This document shows, piece after piece, positions 1 to 7,063 of a stretch of DNA of 13,963 bases (position 1 is the first letter of the stretch; the number at the start of each line of letters is the position of its first letter). The DNA comes from Planctomycetota bacterium (GTDB taxonomy: Bacteria > Planctomycetota > UBA8108 > UBA1146). The DNA lies in contig NZJA01000097.1 of the NCBI GenBank assembly GCA_002691835.1, positions 1-13,963 on the forward strand, in the 5' to 3' direction. Both the position numbers and the translations under genes were made by a program. The notes under the pieces are model-generated. The model was not told where the DNA came from. It saw only the letters and a list, made by a program, of their open reading frames with translations, and ran no database searches.

Positions 1-274
1 GCTCCTTTTTACAGAAGTCGGATATCCAGCAGCGAATAACGCACTGGATCGCCCATGGCTATATCCCACGGGCACCCCAACGGATTCAGGAGACCGTCAA
101 CGAGATGGGATTCGTTCCTTTCTCCAGGTGTTTTCAGAGACCGGTCCGCAAAAAGGAATCTTTTTCTATGCCCTGCATGGGCATGACCCCAAGACTCCAT
201 CCGGATACACTCCTGTCAGACAGGAAACACAACAAATGTGGACCGATTATTTCCGTGAAAGGAGACAGCCATGA
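1..274 (+). CDS. C-terminal fragment of a GH113-like TIM-barrel glycosidase (partial)
   Basis: The frame is open from base 2 and stops at the TGA at 272-274, giving the last 90 residues of a protein that begins upstream of the window. It starts with LLFTEVGYPA, which resembles the end of a late beta strand in GH113 and related TIM-barrel glycoside hydrolases, where an FTE(I/V/L)GY segment carries a catalytic glutamate. An aromatic stretch (GIFFYALHGHD) follows, then PSGYTPVRQETQQMW, like the last strand and helix of those barrels. Substrate and secretion cannot be judged because the N-terminus is missing. The stop overlaps the next start (ATGA, 271-274), so the two genes are probably translationally coupled. 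The family call comes from remembered motif resemblance only; another TIM-barrel hydrolase is possible. Confidence 0.6.
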   Translation, partial: LLFTEVGYPAANNALDRPWLYPTGTPTDSGDRQRDGIRSFLQVFSETGPQKGIFFYALHGHDPKTPSGYTPVRQETQQMWTDYFRERRQP

Positions 275-1119
275 CTCGCCTCTATCTTCTGAGCGGAATC
301 GTGGTGGGTGCGATTCTTCTTCAGGCACTCGTCTCGCGTCCTCCTGAAATTCTTTGGCAAGAGCCCGCTTCGCTCGAGAAAGCCGCTGCAACAGGGAAGA
401 CTTCTTCCGACTCTGTCACCACGTCAACAACCCCATCGAAGACTGTTGATCCTCCGGTAGAGGATGTCCTGTCGTTGGCCAGAAAAGCTCTCGAGAACGC
501 AGCCGCCCTCATCCCGCCTGGTCAATCGGATTCCGATACCAAAATCATTTCCACGTCGCAGGGAACACAGTTGCAAATCCAGAACTCTGAGATCAGTAAC
601 GGGAAACTCGAAGCAACTCTGAAAGATGGGGTTCGTATCAACATCCCCCTCGATAGCATCTCCGAAATTAACCCGTTTGAATCTTCACAAGATGCGTCAG
701 ACCAAACTCAAATTCTGCTGAACAGAATTCAATCAGGAAAAACGATCCAAGACGAGGAATTGAATCGCTGGATCGAATCGGGCGAAGCTGAGGACTTCGC
801 TCTTCGATTTCCGCACTCGACGAATCGTGCTCTGGCACAAATCCTGTCACCGATCGACCCGCAAGAAAAACCATCTACCAACGCGGCACCCAGCACTATC
901 AACGTGGACGACCTGGAATCGTGGACCAATTCGATTCGAGAACAAATCTCAAGAGACTTGCCGAGCTCGAAAAGAACTCAACTCGTTCTGGAGATCGATG
1001 AGAAACTGGCGTACCTGCAGAAGTCGACCAGTCTCTCTGGGAACCGTGAAAAAGCGACTCGCTGGGCCAATCGCCTGCGAATCTTAAAACTCGACCTGAT
1101 TAAAAGTACCGGTTTCTAG
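271..1119 (+). CDS. Membrane-anchored hypothetical protein
   Basis: I do not recognise this 282-residue protein. The ATG at 271 is supported by AAGGAG at 259-264, six bases upstream, and overlaps the preceding stop. Residues 4-21 form one hydrophobic segment (LYLLSGIVVGAILLQALV) with few charges before it and no clear cleavage site, so a signal anchor with the rest in the periplasm is likely. Residues 30-65 are Ser/Thr/Pro-rich and probably a linker. Residues 95-130 look like a small beta domain that ends KDGVRINIPLDSISEI. The C-terminal third is charged and helical (SKRTQLVLEIDEKLAYLQ). It lies 25 bp before ktrA in the same direction, which suggests co-transcription. A role in envelope or ion homeostasis is only a guess from position. 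Confidence 0.8.
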   Translation: MTRLYLLSGIVVGAILLQALVSRPPEILWQEPASLEKAAATGKTSSDSVTTSTTPSKTVDPPVEDVLSLARKALENAAALIPPGQSDSDTKIISTSQGTQLQIQNSEISNGKLEATLKDGVRINIPLDSISEINPFESSQDASDQTQILLNRIQSGKTIQDEELNRWIESGEAEDFALRFPHSTNRALAQILSPIDPQEKPSTNAAPSTINVDDLESWTNSIREQISRDLPSSKRTQLVLEIDEKLAYLQKSTSLSGNREKATRWANRLRILKLDLIKSTGF

Positions 1120-1144
1120 CAGGTACTGGATTCAAGGAGATGAA

Positions 1145-1846
1145 ATGAGACATATTCAAGTGGGCGTCGTCGGTCTCGGCCGTTTTGGTTCGTCCCTGGT
1201 CCGGAATCTAGACCAGATAAAGTCTCAGAGTCCCATTCATCTCCGAATCCTCGACCGAGATTCGGAACGGATCACTCTCCTCAAAGAGCAATACGACGAC
1301 GCGATGATCGTGGATATCGAAGACGCCAATCAGGAGGATCTCCAGAAACTGTTCGACAAACTCGATGTTCTCATTATCGCCATTGGAGAAAACACCCTTC
1401 CCGTCCTTCTATTGGCTCATATGGCGATTGAAATATCCCAATCACAGACGAAACCAATGAAAATTCTTTGCCGAGCACACAACGAAACGACACGAAAAAT
1501 ACTTCAGAAATTGGGGATCAATGAATCCGATATATTCGCCCCCGAGGAAGAAGCAGCCCTGAGCTTCGCAAAAAGAATCGCTCACCCCAACTCTATTGAC
1601 GCACTCCCACTCGATTTGAAACAAGCCTTGATTCAAATTTCAACTCCCGAGAAGTGGCAAGATAAACCATTGGGGAAGCTCGAAATTCGTAAAAAGCATG
1701 GCGCAAATCTTCTCTGTCTGATGAAGAATGGTCATCCGGATGTCGTGCTGACTCCAAATAAAGACACAATACTGGAGAAGGGCGACCAGCTGGTCATCCT
1801 TGGACCTCCGGATGAGCTGCAGAAGATTGAGCAGCAGAAGATATAG
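1145..1846 (+). CDS. ktrA: KtrA/TrkA-type K+ channel regulatory subunit (RCK)
   Basis: A 233-residue cytoplasmic protein with the two-domain RCK layout of KtrA/TrkA-C. The Rossmann RCK_N domain starts at once with the nucleotide-binding GVVGLGRFG (G10, G12, G15) and has an acidic residue at the end of beta 2 (ILDRD, around D37-D39). RCK_C covers about residues 150-230 and includes QDKPLGKLEIRKKHGANLL and the end strand GDQLVILGPPDEL. In this family an octameric ring binds ATP/ADP or NAD(H) and gates a TrkH/KtrB pore. AAGGAG at 1134-1139 supports the start. The likely partner pore gene follows directly but on the opposite strand, with only 13 bp between the stops. The length is typical for KtrA. 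Confidence 0.93.
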   Translation: MRHIQVGVVGLGRFGSSLVRNLDQIKSQSPIHLRILDRDSERITLLKEQYDDAMIVDIEDANQEDLQKLFDKLDVLIIAIGENTLPVLLLAHMAIEISQSQTKPMKILCRAHNETTRKILQKLGINESDIFAPEEEAALSFAKRIAHPNSIDALPLDLKQALIQISTPEKWQDKPLGKLEIRKKHGANLLCLMKNGHPDVVLTPNKDTILEKGDQLVILGPPDELQKIEQQKI

Positions 1847-1859
1847 AACTCATAACAAC

Positions 1860-3509
1860 TTATCCGAGCATGACTTTCGCATCGGGTCGCTCGACTTTTT
1901 CACGGGGTCTCGACAAAGACGCCAAGACGACAACGATGGCCAATGGACCAATACGACCCAGAATCATCCCGACCATTAACACCATACAACCCAGTTGGCT
2001 CAACTGAGGCGTAGCCTCCATACTGAGCCCCACTGTTCCCAAAGCACTAGCGGCTTCAAAGACCAACTGCTGTTGTGACAGAGACCCATTCTTTAAAGCA
2101 GTGGATTCAGTCCAATGCAACAGTCCCAACAGAACAATCCAGACCGATACAAAGGCGACCGTCAGGACAGCGGCACTTCGGATGAGTTTATCTGGCAATG
2201 TTCGATTTCTGAACAGGACTGCTTTGCGACCGAGGATCTGTCGAAAGAAGGCGACAAAAAGGACACCCACGGTAGAAGTTTTCAGACCGCCCCCGGTGGA
2301 TCCTGGAGATGCCCCGATCAGCATCAGGATGACCAGAACAAGGATTGCGAAATCGTTTAGCTCGACGACAGATCCTGTCGAAAACCCTGCAGTCCTTGCT
2401 GTAATCGACCAAAAAACAGAATCGAGTCCTTTGAAACCTGCCAAGAGTAAAAACAAAGCTCCAAAAATCCACAGCAACACAGAGGTTCCAACCGACAGGT
2501 AGACATGTGTGCCGACTCGATGTCTTTGTTTGATTTCCTGCCCTTGGATCATTTTGACTCGCTGGACCAGTGCTTTGACAACATCCCAAATAACAGGAAA
2601 GCCAATCCCGCCGAGGATAATCAAGAAACACACGCTCAGTAAGGAAGCGGGATTCATGCTTTTCAGAGAATCCGCCTGCAGGGCAAATCCGGAATTACAA
2701 AAAGCACTGACAGAATGAAAGAGATGGGAAAACCAAGGTACTTCAGAGTCTGAACGATTAAAGATCGTCAGCGCTAAAACCCCCAAGCACTCCAAAACCA
2801 GAGTGGTACCAAAGATGGTCCACACCAAGGATTTCAGGGCCGTCGGTTCCAGTCCGTCCATCGCCTCACGAACAGCCCGTCCTTGACGCATCCCTAACCC
2901 CTGGCCGAGGAAGGTCATAAACAACAGGAACAATGAGACGGCCCCCAACCCCCCTGCCTGAATCAGCAAGAGCAGAATCCATAGACCTTCGGCTGAAAAT
3001 CGACTCCCCACGTCAATTACAGACAGGCCCGTGACTGTCACTGCGCTGACCGCAGTAAACAGCGCCTCCAGTGAAGTCAGATTCTCAGTCCCCTCTGCCT
3101 GAGCTCGGGGAGACTGGAGAACATAAGCTCCGAGAGCGATGGGAATCAGCAGCATCAATACAAGCAAGATTCCGCCGCCGCGTTTCAGCCGACCCAGAAT
3201 GAGCCAGATCAATTCGGAGATCCCATAAAAGATGACGCCCGCAAAAGAGAGGATCAGGAACGGATCCTGTTGAAGGGCGATTCCGGTCAACGAGATGAGT
3301 GAGACTCCCAGAGGAACGATCCAATAGCGACCCTTCCTCTGATCCCGTTGGGCCATGAAGCAACTGACCGCCAATCCGACGACCTGTACCCCAGCGATCC
3401 AGAAGGCGCTGGGGGATATGACGGAGCCACTGGGACTGGAAACCCAGCCGTACAGTGCAGTACCACCCAAAGCGACCAGAAGCCCATATATTGCCCACGT
3501 GAAGATCAT
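1860..3509 (-). CDS. ktrB: TrkH/KtrB family K+ (or Na+/K+) uptake pore subunit
   Basis: A 549-residue integral membrane protein. The four pore-loop motifs of the TrkH/KtrB superfamily are readable: TVTGLS (158-163), CNSGFA (271-276), TARTAGFST (370-378) and GTVGLS (491-496). Each has the filter glycine that lets the four-fold pseudosymmetric protein conduct K+. GASPGSTGGGLKTST (399-413) is also typical of the family. The core begins near residue 145; the first 130 or so residues add about four hydrophobic segments, which makes the protein longer than the usual KtrB of about 450 residues. The ATG at 3509 has only a weak ribosome site. It faces ktrA tail-to-tail, so pore and gate must be expressed from separate promoters. 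TrkH versus KtrB is uncertain; the lone-RCK partner favours KtrB. Confidence 0.9.
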   Translation of the reverse strand: MIFTWAIYGLLVALGGTALYGWVSSPSGSVISPSAFWIAGVQVVGLAVSCFMAQRDQRKGRYWIVPLGVSLISLTGIALQQDPFLILSFAGVIFYGISELIWLILGRLKRGGGILLVLMLLIPIALGAYVLQSPRAQAEGTENLTSLEALFTAVSAVTVTGLSVIDVGSRFSAEGLWILLLLIQAGGLGAVSLFLLFMTFLGQGLGMRQGRAVREAMDGLEPTALKSLVWTIFGTTLVLECLGVLALTIFNRSDSEVPWFSHLFHSVSAFCNSGFALQADSLKSMNPASLLSVCFLIILGGIGFPVIWDVVKALVQRVKMIQGQEIKQRHRVGTHVYLSVGTSVLLWIFGALFLLLAGFKGLDSVFWSITARTAGFSTGSVVELNDFAILVLVILMLIGASPGSTGGGLKTSTVGVLFVAFFRQILGRKAVLFRNRTLPDKLIRSAAVLTVAFVSVWIVLLGLLHWTESTALKNGSLSQQQLVFEAASALGTVGLSMEATPQLSQLGCMVLMVGMILGRIGPLAIVVVLASLSRPREKVERPDAKVMLG

Positions 3510-3661
3510 GGCTGAGATTGTGCCTCATAGACCTGGAACTCTCCAGTGCGTCTGGACCTCTCCTGTGGGATCTGATACAACCGCATGCTTGGTTGGGAAG
3601 AGACCTCAAACAGATTCCTCCCCCCTCCAAGCTGAGATCATCCCAGTGAAACAGAAGATAG
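3510..3661. other. Divergent intergenic region ktrB / tRNA-Arg
   Basis: This 152-bp stretch must hold the promoters of both ktrB (leftward) and the tRNA (rightward). I could not pick a convincing -35/-10 pair for either. It contains a pyrimidine run (cctcccccctcc, about 3617-3628) and no open frame with a plausible start. Confidence 0.4.
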
Positions 3662-3734
3662 GGCCCTGTAGCTCAGTGGATAGAGCACCGGCCTCCGGAG
3701 CCGGGTGTCGCACGTTCGAATCGTGCCAGGGTCA
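3662..3734 (+). tRNA. tRNA-Arg (anticodon CCG)
   Basis: A complete cloverleaf can be drawn. The acceptor stem is GGCCCTG (3662-3668) with CAGGGTC (3727-3733), containing one G-U pair, then discriminator A3734. The D stem is GCTC/GAGC (3671-3674/3683-3686). The anticodon stem is CCGGC/GCCGG with loop CTCCGGA, which puts anticodon CCG at 3695-3697 and reads Arg CGG codons. The variable loop is GTGTC. The T stem is GCACG/CGTGC with loop TTCGAAT. The 3' CCA is not encoded, so it would be added by the CCA enzyme. A terminator follows 9 bp after the gene, so this looks like a single-gene unit. Confidence 0.97.
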
Positions 3735-3743
3735 TTGAATACC

Positions 3744-3776
3744 ACGCCGGGAGTTTCGACTCCCGGCGTCTTTTTT
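3744..3776 (+). terminator. Intrinsic terminator of the tRNA-Arg unit
   Basis: A perfect 11-bp stem, ACGCCGGGAGT (3744-3754) with ACTCCCGGCGT (3759-3769), closes on a TTCG tetraloop and is followed by CTTTTTT. This is a textbook Rho-independent terminator, starting 9 bp after the tRNA end. Its T-tract (3771-3776) is also the first part of the tandem repeat that runs into apaH. Confidence 0.95.
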
Positions 3777-3818
3777 CAACAGAACCCATGTTTTTTCAAT
3801 AGGACCCATGTTTTCAAC
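3771..3818 (+). repeat. 20-bp tandem duplication from terminator tail to apaH start
   Basis: Copy 1 (3771-3790) reads TTTTTTCAACAGAACCCATG. Copy 2 (3791-3810) reads TTTTTTCAATAGGACCCATG, with 18 of 20 bases identical. A partial third copy, TTTTCAAC, follows at 3811-3818. Each full copy ends in ATG. The first ATG (3788) opens a four-codon frame closed by TAG at 3800-3802; the second (3808) is the first ATG of the apaH frame. The repeat begins on the T-tract of the upstream terminator. Confidence 0.9.
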
Positions 3819-4746
3819 CGAGTCGAGCCATTCCAGTTCTCAGGTTTCCCGATCCCGGAATTCAACATCCGGGAAATCGACTACGAATCCTTCAAGCTCG
3901 CCGCTGTGCTTTTCTTCAGTTCCAGTGAATTCCTGGGTCATTGGCGATGTTCATGGATGCCACAACACGCTATTGAGGTTAATCCATCGAATCGAAGAGC
4001 AGGAGGCTCAGCCGTACCTGGTATTCATTGGCGATCTCGTCGGGAAGGGCCCCGACAGCCTCGGCGTCCTGGAATATCTCATGAGTCAGTCAGATCACGT
4101 TTCGATCCTATTGGGAAACCATGATCTCCACTTGCTGGCTTGCAGTTATGGAATTGCAGAACCGCGTCCCTCAGATCGAACCGAATCGATCCTGAAGCTC
4201 TCGGATCTTCATGGTTGGAGAAGTTGGCTTCAAAGTCAGGACCTCATCCTGGAGATCCCCCATGGTTCGCATCGACACCGACTGGTTCACGCCGGGACGG
4301 CACCGTACTGGAACGAACAGGAGCTCATTCAACGCACCTCTGAATCATTGGCACTGATCCGTTCCAACGATTGGTCTTGGTATAAAAATAAAGCATCTGA
4401 GGAGTGGGAAACCGTCAGCATTCTGACTCGCATTCGCTGCGTCCACCGATCAAGCCAGAAACCCGAGTTTGAATTCACAGGGGCTCCAGACGACGCTCCG
4501 GAAGAGCTTTGCCCATGGTTCAAAGCTCTTTCACCTGACGGCCAGAAAGCAACCGACGCAAGTAAGCCTAACGAGCCCCATTACATCTTCGGTCATTGGG
4601 CAAGACTTGGCCTCAGCATGGGCGAAAAGGCCACCTGCATCGACAGTGGGTGCGTGTATGGAGGAGACCTGACGGCTTATCAGCCCTCGACAGGCCTGAT
4701 CCTTCAAGTCCCCCATGATGAATCGTCCAGCAGGCAGAACTCCTAG
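3808..4746 (+). CDS. apaH: ApaH-type symmetrical diadenosine tetraphosphatase (metallophosphatase)
   Basis: The protein has the calcineurin-like phosphoesterase motifs in ApaH order: IGDVHG (45-50), GDLVGKGPDS (75-84), GNHDLHLL (103-110), VHAG (160-163), FGHW (261-264) and DSGCVYGG (279-286). ApaH enzymes hydrolyse Ap4A to two ADP and can remove Np4 caps from RNA 5' ends, using two divalent metals held by the D/H/N residues of these motifs. The start is doubtful. From ATG 3808 the protein has 312 residues with a Ser-rich, unconserved N-terminal 40, and AGGA sits only 3 bases upstream. Most ApaH proteins begin a few residues before GDVHG, which would fit the in-frame GTG at 3925 (273 residues), but that start has no visible ribosome site either. 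The 3' end overlaps the NYN gene on the other strand by 4 bp. Confidence 0.88.
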   Translation: MFSTESSHSSSQVSRSRNSTSGKSTTNPSSSPLCFSSVPVNSWVIGDVHGCHNTLLRLIHRIEEQEAQPYLVFIGDLVGKGPDSLGVLEYLMSQSDHVSILLGNHDLHLLACSYGIAEPRPSDRTESILKLSDLHGWRSWLQSQDLILEIPHGSHRHRLVHAGTAPYWNEQELIQRTSESLALIRSNDWSWYKNKASEEWETVSILTRIRCVHRSSQKPEFEFTGAPDDAPEELCPWFKALSPDGQKATDASKPNEPHYIFGHWARLGLSMGEKATCIDSGCVYGGDLTAYQPSTGLILQVPHDESSSRQNS

Positions 4747-5531
4747 ACGTCGTCCTCAAGAAGCTCGTCGATGATGTAAGTGCCACTTTTCTGGTCTCGA
4801 TGCACCTTGATCAAATTATTCTTTTCGGCATCCAGCAAGAGGTTCGAGAAATGAGAATACCCATGATATTCCTCACTGAACGTCGGCTGCTTACGTTTCA
4901 TCGTCTGCTTCACCATCGAACCCCAAATAATCTCGTAGTTCTCGCGCTGTAGTGCGGCGATAGAACCCAGAAGAAGTTTGAAGGCAGCAATCTGATCTTT
5001 GGTCAACTTGCGGGCTGGGGCTTTTGTCGTCGAGCGGGTTCGTTTCTTTCTTGTCCTGACAAGGTCTTCATAAAAGATAAACTCATCGCAGTTATCTATC
5101 AGAAGGTTGCTCGAAGAATTTTTAACCCCGATTCCGATGATCTTCTTATTGTTCTCACGAAGCTGAGAGACCAACGGAGAAAAATCACTGTCACCGGAGA
5201 CGAGGACGAATGTATCGACATGATCTTTGGTGTAGGAAAGCTCCAGGGCATCTACCACCATTTTGATATCCGCACTGTTTTTTCCGGACATCTTCCTCAT
5301 GGGAATATCGATCAACTCGACAGCGCACTCGTGAAAAGGAACCTTGTACTGTTTCCAAATCGTCCAGTCTGCGTAAGCCTTCTTGACGGTGATTTTTCCT
5401 TTCTCAACCAAGCGGCCGAGAATCTTGTCGATATCGAGTTTCTTGATATTGGCTTCTTTAACACCGATCGCAATATTGTCGAGATCGATGAAAACGGCGA
5501 TCTGGTGTTCCTGATCGACCTTGGATTGCAT
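4743..5531 (-). CDS. NYN-domain (PIN-like) putative RNase with C-terminal LOTUS/OST-HTH domain
   Basis: With the chosen start the protein has 262 residues. The NYN domain (LabA/DUF88 type, about 10-150) shows the acidic residues expected for metal-dependent RNA cleavage: FIDLDN (D16, D18), NSADIKMVVDAL (D88) and SGDSDFSPLV (D114, D116). A basic linker (RTRKKRTRSTTK) follows. Residues about 185-260 look like a LOTUS/OST-HTH domain, an RNA- or partner-binding winged helix: GSMVKQTMKRKQPTF, then YGYSHFSNLL-like and GTYII segments. The frame is open up to an ATG at 5732, but that stretch looks non-coding. AGAAAGG (5545-5539), seven bases before ATG 5531, decides the start; ATG 5537 lies too close to it. 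Related NYN proteins act in RNA processing or turnover; the target here is unknown. Confidence 0.87.
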   Translation of the reverse strand: MQSKVDQEHQIAVFIDLDNIAIGVKEANIKKLDIDKILGRLVEKGKITVKKAYADWTIWKQYKVPFHECAVELIDIPMRKMSGKNSADIKMVVDALELSYTKDHVDTFVLVSGDSDFSPLVSQLRENNKKIIGIGVKNSSSNLLIDNCDEFIFYEDLVRTRKKRTRSTTKAPARKLTKDQIAAFKLLLGSIAALQRENYEIIWGSMVKQTMKRKQPTFSEEYHGYSHFSNLLLDAEKNNLIKVHRDQKSGTYIIDELLEDDV

Positions 5532-5762
5532 CTTCATACCTTTCTGGCCGGATGTGCTCCAGCAACTTGAAGAGATCCCTGTTCGGAATGGGCCCCGGAA
5601 GAAATGGACTCTCGGGTGATCCGGGAGGGCAACACAATTGGCCTCGGGGAGGGATCCTGCTCCGCTGCACGATGTTTTCGTGACCGGAAGCGTCTGTACA
5701 TTCATCAGACACCTCAGGCAGAATAAATTCAAGTCACAGCGACGATTGGTGCGCCGATAACC
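5532..5762. other. Intergenic region upstream of the NYN gene
   Basis: These 231 bp separate the stop of the propeller gene from the NYN start, both leftward. There is no clear terminator for the propeller operon and no strong promoter for the NYN gene. On the minus strand TTGAAT occurs at about 5729-5734 with only a poor -10 17 bp downstream. The open frame through here carries no recognisable domain. Confidence 0.4.
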
Positions 5763-7004
5763 CTATTCCGGGCAAGAAAATCCGGGAATCGGTGCCGGAT
5801 CTTCGCCCTCGACAGGAAATGGGCTCTCAGGAGGTTGTGCGCCAGAGAACAAATATCCCAGAATCCGAATCGGATCTGCCAGGTTCAACTGGTCATCCGC
5901 ATTCACGTCGACGGCTTCGAGACAGTTCGTTTCCGAACCACTGTAGAGAATCCCCAAGGCGAGAATCGCATCGGTAAGCTGGACGACACCGTTGCGATCG
6001 ACGTCGCCACGGACAAAGAGCTGCTGAGGCTCGTAGTATGGGTCCGAGCCGAGCAGAACTTCGTCCCCATTTGCGATGCCATCGCCGTCAAAGTCACTCC
6101 AAGGAGACACGACCAGTGCTGTCTGAAGTCCCGTCAAGTCACCCATTCCGCCTGGCGCGGGGATGTTCTGGGAGATGATCAAATTTCCAGACGCAGAAAA
6201 TCTCTGGACATCCGAACCCAATCGAGAAAGCACTGTGACGCTACCATCTGCATGGGCTGCGATACCCAATGGTCGCTCCGAGACATCCAGAATCAAATCG
6301 ATGCCGGCATCCGACACCACGACGACCTGGTGACTGCTTTGGCAGGTAAACCAACCTCGGCCTTGAAGATCAGTCGTAACGCCAATCGGAAAGACACCGG
6401 CGACATCCGCCCAAACAGTCTGACCGTTACTGTCGAGACGGCGAAGGCCCTGTTTCTCAGCCAACCAGACCCCGCCATCGTGAGTTGCCGAGATTCCTGT
6501 CGGGAAAAATCCAACCGGAGTGGTTTGCACCAGCTGGCCGTCCGAGGAAAGCTTTACGACTTCATTGGAGAAGGAACAGCTGACCCAAATCGAACCCAAT
6601 CCATCGACGGTCACTCCATAAGGAACTCCCGCCACAGGAATCGATTCGAGAATCCCGGAATCTTCATTCACACGAATCACGTCGTCGAGTCCGGGTCGCG
6701 TTGCCCAAAGAACCCCACTCGCATCAAGGGCCATACCAGCCAGGCCGATCTCCGTCGTCACTTCGTTCAGAAGCTGACCGGAGGAGCTGTACCGACGAAG
6801 TGAGGCTTCATTCGCAACATGAACCCAGGCACCACCATCGGATGTCCGACACAGCAACTCGACATTTTCAGGCAATTCTGAAATCAACATCGTTTGATGA
6901 TCATTCAGGGCATTCAGTGAGTGATCACTGCCAAACCAAACCGACTGACCGTGGACAGCGGCACAGGTCCAAAAAACTAAAAAGCTGGTCATTACAATTT
7001 TCAT
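5763..7004 (-). CDS. Secreted NHL/Vgb-like beta-propeller protein with C-terminal dockerin-like domain
   Basis: 413 residues. A signal peptide ends near residue 19 (MTSFLVFWTCAAVHGQS, likely cut after HG). Residues about 35-300 are repeated blades of roughly 40 residues of the virginiamycin-B-lyase/NHL kind: PYGVTVDGLGSIWVS, PTGISATHDGGVWLAE, PIGVTTDLQGRGWFT, PLGIAAHADGSVTVL. DFDGDGIANGDEVLLGSDP resembles a thrombospondin type 3-like calcium repeat. Residues 330-413 hold two EF-hand-like loops of dockerin type, DVDRNGVVQLTD (334-345) and DVNADDQLNLAD (366-377). No lyase activity should be assumed; the propeller is probably a binding scaffold at the cell surface. It is the second gene of a two-gene unit, 59 bp after its partner with no terminator between, so it should share the B12 riboswitch. 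Confidence 0.85.
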   Translation of the reverse strand: MKIVMTSFLVFWTCAAVHGQSVWFGSDHSLNALNDHQTMLISELPENVELLCRTSDGGAWVHVANEASLRRYSSSGQLLNEVTTEIGLAGMALDASGVLWATRPGLDDVIRVNEDSGILESIPVAGVPYGVTVDGLGSIWVSCSFSNEVVKLSSDGQLVQTTPVGFFPTGISATHDGGVWLAEKQGLRRLDSNGQTVWADVAGVFPIGVTTDLQGRGWFTCQSSHQVVVVSDAGIDLILDVSERPLGIAAHADGSVTVLSRLGSDVQRFSASGNLIISQNIPAPGGMGDLTGLQTALVVSPWSDFDGDGIANGDEVLLGSDPYYEPQQLFVRGDVDRNGVVQLTDAILALGILYSGSETNCLEAVDVNADDQLNLADPIRILGYLFSGAQPPESPFPVEGEDPAPIPGFSCPE

Positions 7005-7063
7005 GTGGCTCTTTTCCTGACTAGTTCAAGGCCCAAGAGGATGACGTGAACACGAGGCAAAAA

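Noticed and set aside
3705..4124. Plus-strand frame starting inside the tRNA and running through the terminator
   Set aside because: It starts in a structured RNA gene, crosses a terminator and overlaps apaH in another frame.
5590..5624. Inverted repeat CCGGAAG...ATCCGGG as a terminator for the propeller operon
   Set aside because: The stem is about 6 bp with a 20-base loop, and no T-tract follows.
5532..5732. N-terminal extension of the NYN protein to ATG 5732
   Set aside because: The extra 67 residues have no conserved feature and precede the well-placed AGAAAGG and ATG 5531; the NYN domain begins right after the later start.
5835..6803. 322-codon open frame on the plus strand opposite the NHL-like propeller gene
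   Set aside because: It is antisense to a gene with signal peptide, repeated blades and calcium loops; its own translation has no domain, no good ribosome site and biased Arg/His/Ser content typical of a shadow frame.
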